Made by a program: the position numbers and the translations under genes
Source: Roseateles_B sp041906185
Lineage (GTDB): Bacteria; Pseudomonadota; Gammaproteobacteria; Burkholderiales; Burkholderiaceae_C
Direction of reading: 5' to 3'
Length of the DNA: 64,000 nt
NCBI GenBank assembly: GCA_041906185.1
Contig: JAYRJQ010000016.1
Location: 1 to 64,000 of the forward strand
Notes under the pieces: generated by a model
Database searches by the model: none
Told to the model about the DNA's origin: nothing
Seen by the model: the letters and a program-made list of their open reading frames with translations, nothing else
Shown: piece by piece, positions 19,121 to 27,795 of the stretch
How the letters are laid out: the number at the start of each line of letters is the position of its first letter
How positions within the stretch are numbered: position 1 is the first letter of the stretch

Positions 19121-19848
19121 CGCTCCTGGCGGTGGAGGGCCTGAGCAAGCGCTTCGGCGGCGTCCGGGCGGTGGAGTCGCTGTCCTTCCAGGTGGAGGCC
19201 GGCACGCTCCTCGGCATCATCGGGCCGAACGGGGCCGGCAAGACCAGCCTCTTCAACCTCATGTCGGGCTTCCTGAAGGCCGACCGCGGTTCGGTGCGCC
19301 TGGCCGGGACTGAGCTGTTGGGCCTGCCGGCCCACGCCATCGCGCGGGCCGGCCTGGCCCGCAGCTTCCAGCTGGTCCGGCCCTTCGTGGGGCTGCGGAC
19401 CCACGAGGTCCTGATGCTGCCGCTGGGGGCGGCCGCACGGGGGCTGAGCCCCCTGGAAGCCCGCCGGCGGGCGAGGGCCTGGCTGGAGGCACTGGGGCTG
19501 GGGGCCCATGCGGAAGCGCCTGCGGATTCCCTCAACCAGGGCGAGTTGCGCCTGCTGGACATCGGCCGCGCGCTGGCGCTGGAGCCGGCCGTGCTGCTCC
19601 TGGACGAGCCCTTCTCGGGCCTGGGTCTGCCGGCCATCCGCCAGCTCATCCAGTGCCTCGAGGACCGCCGTGCCGCCCGCGGCACCACGGTCATCATCGA
19701 GCATCGCCTGCGGGAGTTGATGCCGCTGCTGGACCGGGTGCTCGTGATGAATTTCGGTGAGCGCCTCGCGGAGGGGACGCCGGCGCAGATCGCCCGCGAC
19801 ACCCGTGTGATCGAGGCCTACCTCGGCCAACCGGGAGACGGCCCATGA
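19117..19848 (+). CDS. livG: ABC transporter ATP-binding protein, LivG family, with degenerate signature motif
   Basis: 243 residues. Walker A GPNGAGKTS, Q-loop in ARSFQLVRPF, Walker B VLLLDEPFSGL and the His switch in IIEHRL are all intact. The ABC signature, normally LSxGQ, reads LNQGE, with Ser and Gln both replaced. This is not disabling in all ABC ATPases, because the second composite site depends on the LivF signature, but it implies asymmetric ATP use. Start overlaps the livM stop (ATGA) and its own stop overlaps livF. Confidence 0.92.
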   Translation: MTLLAVEGLSKRFGGVRAVESLSFQVEAGTLLGIIGPNGAGKTSLFNLMSGFLKADRGSVRLAGTELLGLPAHAIARAGLARSFQLVRPFVGLRTHEVLMLPLGAAARGLSPLEARRRARAWLEALGLGAHAEAPADSLNQGELRLLDIGRALALEPAVLLLDEPFSGLGLPAIRQLIQCLEDRRAARGTTVIIEHRLRELMPLLDRVLVMNFGERLAEGTPAQIARDTRVIEAYLGQPGDGP

Positions 19849-20573
19849 GCCCGCGGCGCCCGGGCGCAGTGGCGCTGCAGGTCGAGCGGCTGCAGGCGGC
19901 CTATGGCGCTGTGGCGGTGCTCGACGGCGTGTCCCTGCACGTGGAGGCCGGCGAGATCGTCGCCCTGATCGGGCCCAACGGTGCCGGCAAGACCACGCTG
20001 CTGCGCGCCGTCTCCGGCCTGCTGCCCGGCCAGGGATGCGTGCGGCTGCATGGGCAAGACCTGCAGGGGCGGGCACCCCAGGCCATCGTGCGTGCTGGCC
20101 TGATCCACTGCCCCGAGGGCCGGCAGCTCTTCGCCGATCTCAGCGTGGAGGACAACCTCCGGCTCGGCGCCCATCTCCGCCGGGACCGCGCGGCCGTGGG
20201 CGCGGACCTCGAGCGCATGGGGCAGCTGTTCCCGGTCCTGCAACTCCGGCGGGGCCAGCGCGCCGGCTCGATGAGTGGCGGGGAGCAGCAGATGCTGGCC
20301 GTCGCCCGGGCGCTCATGGCGCGCCCCGTCGTGCTCATGCTGGACGAGCCGTCCTTTGGCATCGCGCCCCTGATGGTCGAGCGCATCTTCGGCGTTCTGC
20401 GTCAGCTCAATGCCGACGGGCTCACGGCGCTGGTTGTCGAGCAGAACGCGCGCGCGGCGCTGGACCTGGCTCATCGCGCCTACGTGCTGGAGGGTGGGCG
20501 CATCGTGCTGGAGGGCTCCAGCGCCGAGCTCGCCCGCCATCCCGGTGTCCGTGAGGCCTATCTGGGCCTGTGA
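19845..20573 (+). CDS. livF: ABC transporter ATP-binding protein, LivF family
   Basis: 242 residues. Walker A GPNGAGKTT, signature MSGGEQQM, Walker B VLMLDEPSFGIAP and the H-loop position occupied by Gln (VVEQNA), normal for LivF proteins. IHCPEGRQLFADLSVEDNL is the family-typical middle block. It completes the ATPase pair of the cassette. A non-overlapping 68-bp gap with AAGGAG separates it from the RidA-family gene. Confidence 0.95.
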   Translation: MSPRRPGAVALQVERLQAAYGAVAVLDGVSLHVEAGEIVALIGPNGAGKTTLLRAVSGLLPGQGCVRLHGQDLQGRAPQAIVRAGLIHCPEGRQLFADLSVEDNLRLGAHLRRDRAAVGADLERMGQLFPVLQLRRGQRAGSMSGGEQQMLAVARALMARPVVLMLDEPSFGIAPLMVERIFGVLRQLNADGLTALVVEQNARAALDLAHRAYVLEGGRIVLEGSSAELARHPGVREAYLGL

Positions 20574-20641
20574 GGCCGACACATGTCGCCCTGGACTCCA
20601 AGCATCCCTCGCGCCGTCCCACGTCCCAGAAGGAGCACCCC

Positions 20642-21043
20642 ATGAACCAACTGATCGATCCCCAGACCATCGCGCCGCCCTATCGGCATCGCTACTCACA
20701 TGCTTTCGTCGTGCCTGCGGGTGCTCGGCTTCTCGTGAGCTCCGGCACCGTGGGCGTCGAGCCGGACGGCGGCGTGCCCGCGGACTTCGGGCGTCAGGTC
20801 GAGCTCGTGATGCTCAATCTGAGCGAGATCCTGCAGTCCGCGGGCATGGGTTGGGACGACGTCGTGAAGTTCACGGGCTACCTGAAGCCCCAGTGCGACA
20901 TGGCCACCTTTGCCGAGATCCGGCACCGCTACTTCGGCAGCGTCAAGCCGGCCATGACGCTGGTGTGGGTGGCCGGGCTGGTGGATGCCCGCTGGATGCT
21001 GGAAGTCGAGCTCCTTGCGGCCCGCCAGGACCCGCACGCCTGA
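20642..21043 (+). CDS. RidA/YjgF-family protein lacking the archetypal Arg
   Basis: 133 residues from the ATG at 20642 (AAGGAG seven bases upstream). It has the YjgF fold pattern LLVSSGTVGVEPDG, LNLSEILQSAGMGWDDVVKFTGYL and the C-terminal strand KPAMTLVWVAGLVDARWMLEVELLAA. In archetypal RidA that strand reads like CVEVARL, whose Arg holds the carboxylate of 2-aminoacrylate; here the position is Gly (WVAGL). It is therefore unlikely to be an imine deaminase of the RidA type and may act in the catabolism of whatever the liv system imports. Function unknown. Confidence 0.85.
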   Translation: MNQLIDPQTIAPPYRHRYSHAFVVPAGARLLVSSGTVGVEPDGGVPADFGRQVELVMLNLSEILQSAGMGWDDVVKFTGYLKPQCDMATFAEIRHRYFGSVKPAMTLVWVAGLVDARWMLEVELLAARQDPHA

Positions 21044-21123
21044 TGGCATGAACTGCATCCGCCGGCGGCGGCCAACGCCGTGGCCAGCATCCCTGATCCC
21101 TCACGACCCAAGGAGCTCAAGCA

Positions 21124-22479
21124 ATGGAACACATGACGATGGCGCAGCAGGCGCCCGGTGGCCGGCCCCGTCCCTGTCGGCAGGAAGGCGGGGCCGGCCT
21201 CCTGACCCGCCTGCGGATCGCCCCCGGCACCGTGCTGCACCAACGCGCGCGGGTGCTTGCCGCCGGCGCGCGCCGGTGGACGCTCGGGACCGCGCTGCTG
21301 CTCGTGCTGGCGGCCGCGGCGCTGAGCCTGGCGCTGCCGGTGCAGGCGGCCGAAGCGATCCGGATCGGGGTGATCGCGCCCTTCAACACCCCGCCGGGCG
21401 ATGGCCTCCTGAATGCCGCGCGGCTCGCGGCGGACGACATCAACGCGGCCGGCGGGATCGGCGGCCGGCCGGTGGAGCTGGTGCTCGCGAATGATGAGTA
21501 CAAGCCGGACGGGGCCGCCAACGGCTACAAGAAGCTCGCGCTTTCCGACCGGGTGGTCGCCGTGGTCGGCACGGCCTCCAGCGGCGCGGCCCTGGCCGTC
21601 ATGGACCAGATGGTCCGCTACAAGGTGCCCTTCCTGTCGACGGGGGCCGCCACCCTGCAGCTCTCCGACCGCGTGGCGCAGGACCGCGAACGGCACAAAT
21701 ACTGGTTCCGCGTCATGCACACCACCGACGAGATGGCGGCGTCCCTCAGCGACTTCGCCGTCCGCTTCCTGCTCAAGGAGCGGGGGCTCGTGCGTGCGAG
21801 CATCCTCGCCGAGAACGCCGTCTGGGCCAAGGGCCTGCTGCCGCCGCTGAAGCAGGGCCTGGCCGCCGCGGGGGTGAAGGTCGTGGCCGAGGAGGCCTTC
21901 GACGTCGATACCAAGGATTTCAAGCCGCTGCTGACCAAGATCCTGCGGGCGGATCCGCAGTACATCATCGATCTGTCCTCGCATGTGGACGGGGCCATCT
22001 ACGTCAAGCAGTGGGGCGAGATGCAGGGGCCGCCGATGGTCGGCGTCAACGCGTCCGGCGCCTCGACGCGCTTCTGGAAGGACACCGAGGGTCGGGCGGT
22101 CAGCCACATGAACCTCATGACGGGCGGCCAGCGCGTCGCGATGACGCCCCGCACCATCGACTGGTACGACCGCTATGTCGCCCGCTTCAAGGTCTCTCCC
22201 GACTACACCAGTGGCTATACCTACGACGCGCTCTTCATCCTCAAGCAGGCGCTGGAGAAGGGCGGCACCACGCCGGACACCCTCGTGCAGGCCCTGGAGG
22301 CCACGGACCTCGTCGGCGTGACGGCGCGCTGGGCCTTCGAGCGCAATCACAACGCCCCCTTCGGTCCGGGCTTCCGCGCCATCGGCGTCAACCAATGGCG
22401 CCCGGACGGCGAGCGGCGCGTCGTGTGGCCGCCCGAGATCCGCACCGAGCCCATGGCCGCGCCGCCCTGGCAGCACTGA
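21124..22479 (+). CDS. livK: Periplasmic substrate-binding protein of the liv cassette
   Basis: 451 residues of the type-1 periplasmic-binding fold: IRIGVIAPFNTPPGDGLLNAARLAADDINAAGGIGG, VVAVVGTASSGAALAVMDQM and a C-terminal TSGYTYDALFILKQALEKGG. An AAGGAG eight bases upstream fixes the start. Oddly, about 50 hydrophilic, Arg-rich residues precede the hydrophobic export segment (ALLLVLAAAALSLALPVQAAEA), a much longer n-region than normal. The ligand pocket cannot be read; the family binds branched-chain amino acids, amides or aromatic acids. Confidence 0.9.
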   Translation: MEHMTMAQQAPGGRPRPCRQEGGAGLLTRLRIAPGTVLHQRARVLAAGARRWTLGTALLLVLAAAALSLALPVQAAEAIRIGVIAPFNTPPGDGLLNAARLAADDINAAGGIGGRPVELVLANDEYKPDGAANGYKKLALSDRVVAVVGTASSGAALAVMDQMVRYKVPFLSTGAATLQLSDRVAQDRERHKYWFRVMHTTDEMAASLSDFAVRFLLKERGLVRASILAENAVWAKGLLPPLKQGLAAAGVKVVAEEAFDVDTKDFKPLLTKILRADPQYIIDLSSHVDGAIYVKQWGEMQGPPMVGVNASGASTRFWKDTEGRAVSHMNLMTGGQRVAMTPRTIDWYDRYVARFKVSPDYTSGYTYDALFILKQALEKGGTTPDTLVQALEATDLVGVTARWAFERNHNAPFGPGFRAIGVNQWRPDGERRVVWPPEIRTEPMAAPPWQH

Positions 22480-22508
22480 GCCGAGCAACCCTCTGATGGA
22501 GCAGTCCC

Positions 22509-23555
22509 ATGTATCTGGCCCAAGCCTTCGCGGCGCAGCGACGCGGTGAGCCGCTGACCCCCTGGCAGGTCGAGCGCCGCGCGCTGCGACCCCATGACGT
22601 CCTCATCGACATCGACTTCTGCGGCGTCTGCCACTCCGACCTTCACCAGGCGCGCGGCGAATGGGGGCGCCAGCTGTTCCCGATGGCGCCGGGCCACGAG
22701 ATCGTCGGCACCGTCACGGCGGTGGGCGCGGCCGTGGTGCACCGGCGTGCCGGCGACCGCGTCGGTGTCGGGTGCTTCGTGGATGCCTGCCGGCATTGCC
22801 AGCCTTGCCGCGCGGGCCTCGAGCCGTACTGCCAGCTGGGCATGACGGCCACCTACAACGGGCTGGAGCGCGACGGGCTCACCCGCACCTACGGCGGCTA
22901 TGCCACGGCCATCGTGGTGGACGAGGCCTTCACACTGGCGATGCCCGAGGCCCTGCCGCCCGATGCCGCCGCGCCGCTGCTGTGCGCGGGCATCACGCTC
23001 TACTCGCCGCTGCGCCATTGGCAGGTCGGGCCCGGCACCCGGGTGGCGATCCTGGGGCTTGGCGGGCTGGGCCATGTCGGCGTGAGGCTCGCCCGGGCCT
23101 TGGGTGCCGAGGTGACCGTCCTCAGCCATTCGCCGCACAAGCAGGCCGACGCGCTCCGTTTGGGGGCCCACGCCTTCCACAGCTCGAGCGACTTCGGTGC
23201 GGAGCCGCTGCTGCGGGGGGCGTTCGACCTCATCCTCAACACGGTCTCCGCGCCGGTGGACCTCGACGGCCTCGCCAGCCTGCTGCGCTGGGACGGCACG
23301 CTGGTCCTCCTGGGCATCTCGCCGCAGGCGCAGTCCGTGCGGGCCACCAGCCTGATCGGGCAGCGACGCCGCTTGGCTGGCTCGTCCCTCGGCGGCATCG
23401 CCGAGACACAGGAGATGCTCGCCTTCTGCGCGGCCCATGGCATCGTCTGCGACGTCGAGCGGATCCGCATGCAGGACATCAACGCGGCCTTCGCCCGCCT
23501 GGAGCGTGGTGACGTCCGCTATCGCTTCGTCATCGACATGAGCTCGTTGCGTTGA
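22509..23555 (+). CDS. Zinc-dependent NAD(P) alcohol dehydrogenase (cinnamyl-alcohol/YahK type)
   Basis: 348 residues. Catalytic zinc site: Cys in DFCGVCHSDLHQ and His-Glu in APGHEIVGTV; structural zinc cysteines C-x2-C-x2-C-x7-C in DACRHCQPCRAGLEPYC; Rossmann motif GLGGLGHVGVR. The layout is that of the CAD/YahK group, which reduces aldehydes with NADPH. It sits in the liv cassette 29 bp after the binding protein, so it probably acts on the imported compound or its aldehyde product. Substrate is unknown. Confidence 0.9.
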   Translation: MYLAQAFAAQRRGEPLTPWQVERRALRPHDVLIDIDFCGVCHSDLHQARGEWGRQLFPMAPGHEIVGTVTAVGAAVVHRRAGDRVGVGCFVDACRHCQPCRAGLEPYCQLGMTATYNGLERDGLTRTYGGYATAIVVDEAFTLAMPEALPPDAAAPLLCAGITLYSPLRHWQVGPGTRVAILGLGGLGHVGVRLARALGAEVTVLSHSPHKQADALRLGAHAFHSSSDFGAEPLLRGAFDLILNTVSAPVDLDGLASLLRWDGTLVLLGISPQAQSVRATSLIGQRRRLAGSSLGGIAETQEMLAFCAAHGIVCDVERIRMQDINAAFARLERGDVRYRFVIDMSSLR

Positions 23556-23611
23556 GCCTCGAGTCCCGGCATCCGCCCGGTGGGCGATGAAGGACAGCCC
23601 AGGAGTCTTCC

Positions 23612-24418
23612 ATGGAATGGCATGAGGGAAGCGCCACGCCCCGAGCCCTCAAGCGCGGCGATCTGGTGGTCGAGCAGATCAAGCGCTGGATCACCGAGCG
23701 GAACCTGCGCCCGGGCGCCCGGCTGCCGAAGGAGCTCGACTTGCTGGAACACTTCGGCGTCAGCCGGGGCAGCATGCGCGAGGCGCTCAAGGCCCTGGAG
23801 GTTCAGGGCCTGATCCGTCTGAGCACCGGGCCGGGCGGCGGCGCGACGATCGAGGCCGTCTCGCTGGACCGGACCTTCCAGTTCCTCCAGAACTACCTCT
23901 TCTTCCAGGATATCGATGTCCGCGACATCTACGCGGTGCGGCGGCTGGTCGAGCCAGCGCTGGCGGCGGAGGCGGTGCCACATCTGTCGAGCGAGGACTT
24001 CGAGGCCATGGAACGCACCATCGACTGCTGCGAGCCCATCGCCGGCGCCTCGCGCCTGATGCACCAGCGGACCGAGGACCTGCACTTCCATGACATCCTC
24101 GCGGACGCCTGCCCCAATCCCTTCCTTCGCTTTCACTGCAAGCTCATCAACGCTCTGCTGCAGACCCTGGTCGTGGGATCGGTCCATGCCTCGCAGGAGG
24201 CCTACCAGCAGCTGGGGCAGTCGGCGGTGCGGCACCACCGGCGCATCCTGGCCGCGGCGCGCAGGCAGGACGCGGCGCTGGTGGCGCGTCTGATGCAGGC
24301 CCACATCGTCGACACCGAGCGTCACCTGGGCGCCGTGCAGGCGGCCCTGCGCAGCCGCCTGCTGCTGGACTCCGAGATGCAGCGGCAGCAGCGCCGGCCA
24401 CCGGACGACGCGGGGTGA
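23612..24418 (+). CDS. FadR-subfamily GntR transcriptional regulator
   Basis: 268 residues. An N-terminal winged helix (about 15-85: QIKRWITERNLRPGARLPKELDLLEHFGVSRGSMREALKALEVQGLI) is joined to an FCD effector domain with the likely metal/ligand histidines in DLHFHDIL and RHHRRIL. It closes the cassette on the same strand and is the only regulator there, so it most likely controls it by sensing the imported compound. The AT-rich inverted repeat at 17130-17158 is a candidate operator. The C-terminus is a Gln/Arg-rich extension. Confidence 0.92.
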   Translation: MEWHEGSATPRALKRGDLVVEQIKRWITERNLRPGARLPKELDLLEHFGVSRGSMREALKALEVQGLIRLSTGPGGGATIEAVSLDRTFQFLQNYLFFQDIDVRDIYAVRRLVEPALAAEAVPHLSSEDFEAMERTIDCCEPIAGASRLMHQRTEDLHFHDILADACPNPFLRFHCKLINALLQTLVVGSVHASQEAYQQLGQSAVRHHRRILAAARRQDAALVARLMQAHIVDTERHLGAVQAALRSRLLLDSEMQRQQRRPPDDAG

Positions 24419-24538
24419 GCCCGGGCGCCGCTCCCCGTCCCGGCCCGTGCCGGGGTCGGCAGGCCGTCGGCTTGCGGCATGCGAAGATGCCCGTTCCGGG
24501 TCGTGTGACCCCATCACGGAATGACGGGAGAGTCCTCC

Positions 24539-24760
24539 ATGCGTGCCATCTTCGGCTTTGTCGGCCTGCTCATCGTGCTGGCCATCGTGATGATCAACGC
24601 GAGGAACTCGACGCAGCAGTTGAAGGCGGCGCCCCCCGCGGGGGCGGCCAGTGCCGGCGCGCCGGCCGAGCCGCGCGCGCAGACGGAGGCGGTGCGCGAG
24701 CAGGTCCAGGGTCTGGTGGATCAGGCGGCCCAGCGGGCGTCGGAGGCGGCGGCGCCCTGA
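24539..24760 (+). CDS. Small single-pass membrane protein of unknown function
   Basis: 73 residues from the ATG at 24539 (GGGAGAG six bases upstream). One hydrophobic helix at the very N-terminus (RAIFGFVGLLIVLAIVMINA) is followed by an Ala/Glu/Gln-rich tail (TEAVREQVQGLVDQAAQRASEAA), probably helical and periplasmic. I recognise no family. It is isolated: the FadR-type gene ends 120 bp upstream and the DUF72 gene converges. Confidence 0.6.
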   Translation: MRAIFGFVGLLIVLAIVMINARNSTQQLKAAPPAGAASAGAPAEPRAQTEAVREQVQGLVDQAAQRASEAAAP

Positions 24761-24819
24761 GGCTGCTAAGGCGGCCAAAGCAGCAAAGCGTCTACAGCGA
24801 AGCGGGCGGCTCCTGCGGC

Positions 24820-25890
24820 TCAGGCGGCATCGCGGATGTCTGCCGCGAGGGCCAGGGCCGACAGCGGCGCGCAGCCCTCGGCATGGTTGCTGATGCCGAT
24901 GTAGGCGGGCAGGCCGGCCGCGGCGGTGGCGCGGGCCACCCGGGCCAGCACCCGACGCGTGTCGGGGTCGGGGTCCACCAGCCGGGAGTAGTCGCCGTAG
25001 CGCTGCTCCGCATCCTCGTAGCCGAAGGGGCCGTGGCGCCGGTTCAGGTTCCAGCGGCAGACCAGCGGGGCGGGCCACAGGCGGCGCAGGATCCACAGCT
25101 GGTCCTCGATCGCGGGGAGCTTGGGGTGCAGGCCCAGGCAGTAGCTGGCGCCGTGGCGGCGGAGCACCTGCACGAAGCCGTCCGTCAGCCACTGGGCGTC
25201 TCGCACTTCGATGGCGATGACGCCCTGCGGGCAGCGCTGGCGCAGTGTGGGCACGTCCGGCAGGGCGCTGAGCAGGCGGTCGAGGCGGGCCAGGCAGTCG
25301 TCCATGCGGTCCAGCCACGCCGGGGGCAGGGGGCTCAGCTGGAAGACCAGGGCGCCCAGCTTGGCCCCGAGGCCCTCGAGGGCGGGCTGCACGAAGTCCT
25401 GCAGCGCCAGGTCCGGATCGAGGAAGGCGGGGTTGACCTGCCGGCCGCGCCCCTGCTCATCGCGCACCTGTGCGTCGCACACGAGGGCGGGGCCCTTCAC
25501 GAGGAAGCGGAAGTCGTCGCCGACCTGCAGGGCCAGCTGCTCGTACTGAGTCGCGGTGAGGTCGCGATAGAAGGTCCGGTCGATGCAGACACAGCGCAGG
25601 AGCGGATGCCGGGCGTAGGCCTGCAGGCCTCGCCGGGCGAGCTGGGATTCGCTGTAGGGCCTGTCCCAGACCAGGCCGGCCCAGCCGGGGTAGCTCCAGG
25701 TGGAGCCCCCGAGGCGGATCAGCGGGGACAAGTCGGCCGCCAGGGCGAGGGCCTCGGGCGTGGGCACCGCAGGCTGGATGCCGCGCGCCCGTGGGCTGGC
25801 GGGTGTGGGGGGATTGAGCTGCTCATCTGCCGGGGTATCTTCCGGGGCGGGAGCGGTGGCCGGGTCGAGGGGGAAGAGGCTCTCCTGCAT
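24820..25890 (-). CDS. DUF72 domain-containing protein
   Basis: 356 residues. After a Pro/Ala-rich N-terminal extension of about 55 residues, the DUF72 TIM-barrel-like domain begins RLGGSTWSYPGWAGLVW and includes CVCIDRTFYRDLTATQYEQLA, FLVKGPALV, GALVFQLSPLPP, VIAIEVRDAQWLTD and CRWNLNRRHG. The function of DUF72 is not established, though structural relationship to TIM-barrel endonucleases has been suggested. It is transcribed alone, away from tadA. Confidence 0.88.
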   Translation of the reverse strand: MQESLFPLDPATAPAPEDTPADEQLNPPTPASPRARGIQPAVPTPEALALAADLSPLIRLGGSTWSYPGWAGLVWDRPYSESQLARRGLQAYARHPLLRCVCIDRTFYRDLTATQYEQLALQVGDDFRFLVKGPALVCDAQVRDEQGRGRQVNPAFLDPDLALQDFVQPALEGLGAKLGALVFQLSPLPPAWLDRMDDCLARLDRLLSALPDVPTLRQRCPQGVIAIEVRDAQWLTDGFVQVLRRHGASYCLGLHPKLPAIEDQLWILRRLWPAPLVCRWNLNRRHGPFGYEDAEQRYGDYSRLVDPDPDTRRVLARVARATAAAGLPAYIGISNHAEGCAPLSALALAADIRDAA

Positions 25891-26149
25891 GGGGCGAGCA
25901 TACGTCCCGGGACCTGGATAGCCGGGCGGCGGTCGACGAAACCCGGAGGGCAGGGCGGGCCTTGCCGGGGCGCCCGTTCACAAGTGCATGCGGCTGCCCG
26001 GGCCGGGGCCCCCCAGAGGCGCCCGCGACGGCCCACGCCGCAATCCATGCGGATGCCCCCTGAGGCACCCATGCTTGGGGGCGACGTCGCCGGCCGGCGA
26101 TGCGGCACTCGTGAAGCGCCGAAAGGGGCTTGCTACACTGGGAAACCCC

Positions 26150-26761
26150 ATGACCGAACACCCCTCCACCGCCCCGGCCGCCCCGCCCAGCTCGCCAGCC
26201 GACGACTACGCCATGCGTCTGGCGCTGGACCAGGCCCACAATGCCTGGCTCGTGGGCGAGGTGCCGGTCGGCGCGGTGCTGATGCGCCAGGGTCAGGTGA
26301 TCGCCACCGGCTACAACCGCCCCATCACCACGCACGACCCGACGGCACACGCGGAGATCGTGGCGCTGCGCCATGCCGCGCAACTGCTGGGCAATTACCG
26401 CCTGCCGGAGTGCGAGCTCTTCGTCACGCTGGAGCCCTGCGCCATGTGCGCGATGGCCATGATGCACGCCCGGCTCAAGCGCGTGGTGTTTGCCGCGCCG
26501 GATCCGAAGACCGGCGTCGCGGGCTCGGTGCTCAACCTCTTCGGTGAGCGGCAGCTGAATCACCACACCTGCATCCAGGGCGGTGTGCTAGCCGAACCCG
26601 CGGCCCAGCTGCTGCGCCAATTCTTCGCCGAGCGGCGTGAGGCCGCCCGTCAGCGCCGCGACGAGCGGCGAGCCGCCGCCGCGCGCTCCGACGACTCCAG
26701 CATCCCGGTGGGCGACGCCAGCCCGCTGGATTTCTCCCCCAAGGACTTTCCCAGCCTATGA
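26150..26761 (+). CDS. tadA: tRNA-specific adenosine deaminase TadA
   Basis: 203 residues from the ATG at 26150. The zinc site is intact: HAE in PTAHAEIVAL and PC-x2-C in LEPCAMCAM; EVPVGAVLM and NHHTCIQGGVL are further family marks. It converts A34 to inosine in tRNA-Arg(ACG). A C-terminal charged tail (RRDERRAAAARSDD, then DFSPKDFPSL) extends beyond the E. coli protein. A TACACT -10 at 26134-26139 would give a leader of only about four bases. The stop overlaps the ldcA start (ATGA). Confidence 0.95.
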   Translation: MTEHPSTAPAAPPSSPADDYAMRLALDQAHNAWLVGEVPVGAVLMRQGQVIATGYNRPITTHDPTAHAEIVALRHAAQLLGNYRLPECELFVTLEPCAMCAMAMMHARLKRVVFAAPDPKTGVAGSVLNLFGERQLNHHTCIQGGVLAEPAAQLLRQFFAERREAARQRRDERRAAAARSDDSSIPVGDASPLDFSPKDFPSL

Positions 26762-27666
26762 GCAGCAGCCTGATCCTCTACACCCCTGCCGGCGTTCTGC
26801 CGCAGGCCCAACCCCTGCGCCGTGCCGCCCGTCGGCTGAGCGCGCTGGGCTTCGAGGTCAGCATCGACGAGGCGGCCCTGGCGAAGCACCAGCGCTTCGC
26901 GGGTGACGACGCGACACGCCTGGCCGCGCTGCACCGTGTGGCCGCCGCCGCGCCGTCCGTGGCCATGGCCACCCGCGGGGGCTATGGCATGACGCGGCTG
27001 CTGGACCAGATCGACTGGCCCCTGCTGGCGCGAAGCGTCGAGCAGGGCACGCGCTGGGTGGGCTTGAGCGACCTCACCAGCCTGCACCTCGGGCTGCTCA
27101 AGCATGCCAAGGCCGTCACCTGGGCGGGCCCGATGGCCTGTGAGGACTTCGGCCGTACCGACGAGGACGGCGGCGTGGACGACGTCACCCAGGACTGTTT
27201 CCTCGAGGCCATGCACGGCGAGCTCGAAGCCATCGGCTTCCGCACCGAGGCCGGCTTCGACGGCCTGGAGGCCCGCGGGACCCTGTGGGGCGGCAACCTC
27301 AGCATCGTGAACTCGCTGCTGGGCACGCCTCATTTCCCGCGCGTGAAGGGCGGCATCCTCTTCCTCGAGGACATCAACGAGCACCCCTACCGCGTCGAGC
27401 GCAGTCTGCTGCAGCTGCAGCAGGCCGGCATCCTGGACGAGCAGAAGGCGGTCATCCTGGGTGACTTCGGCGGCTGGAAGAAATCGCCGCTGGACCGGGG
27501 TTACACGCTGAAGACGGCCATCGAGGCGGTGCGTGCGCGCACCAAGACGCCCATTCTCACGGGGCTGCCCTTCGGCCATGTGCCGACCAAGGTCTGCCTG
27601 CCCGTGGGGCATCGTGTGGACCTCGTGGTCCAGGGCCGCGACGTGATCACCGCCTGGGGGCACTGA
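26758..27666 (+). CDS. ldcA: LD-carboxypeptidase (murein tetrapeptide carboxypeptidase, S66 family)
   Basis: 302 residues. S66 features: ATRGGYGMTRLLDQIDW, nucleophilic Ser in WVGLSDLTSLH, the catalytic Glu region GGILFLEDINEHPYR, and His in LPFGHVPTKVCLPVG. It trims the terminal D-Ala from murein tetrapeptides during cell-wall recycling in the cytoplasm. The ATG overlaps the tadA stop, so the pair is translationally coupled although the functions are unrelated. Confidence 0.93.
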   Translation: MSSSLILYTPAGVLPQAQPLRRAARRLSALGFEVSIDEAALAKHQRFAGDDATRLAALHRVAAAAPSVAMATRGGYGMTRLLDQIDWPLLARSVEQGTRWVGLSDLTSLHLGLLKHAKAVTWAGPMACEDFGRTDEDGGVDDVTQDCFLEAMHGELEAIGFRTEAGFDGLEARGTLWGGNLSIVNSLLGTPHFPRVKGGILFLEDINEHPYRVERSLLQLQQAGILDEQKAVILGDFGGWKKSPLDRGYTLKTAIEAVRARTKTPILTGLPFGHVPTKVCLPVGHRVDLVVQGRDVITAWGH

Positions 27667-27715
27667 GCGTCGAACCGGACCGGGCCGCTGCGCCCCGCTG
27701 TCGATACAAAAGAAC

Positions 27716-27750
27716 AAAGGCCCTGATGTCGCCATCAGGGCCTTTTCTTT
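27716..27750. terminator. Bidirectional intrinsic terminator between ldcA and the TonB receptor
   Basis: A 12-bp perfect stem (AAGGCCCTGATG with CATCAGGGCCTT, TCGC loop) flanked by A-rich sequence on the left and TTCTTT on the right, so it can stop transcription from both converging genes. Confidence 0.9.
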
Positions 27751-27795
27751 GGGGCTCTCCCGCCGTGGCAGGAGAGCGGGGGCGTCAAGCCTCGA

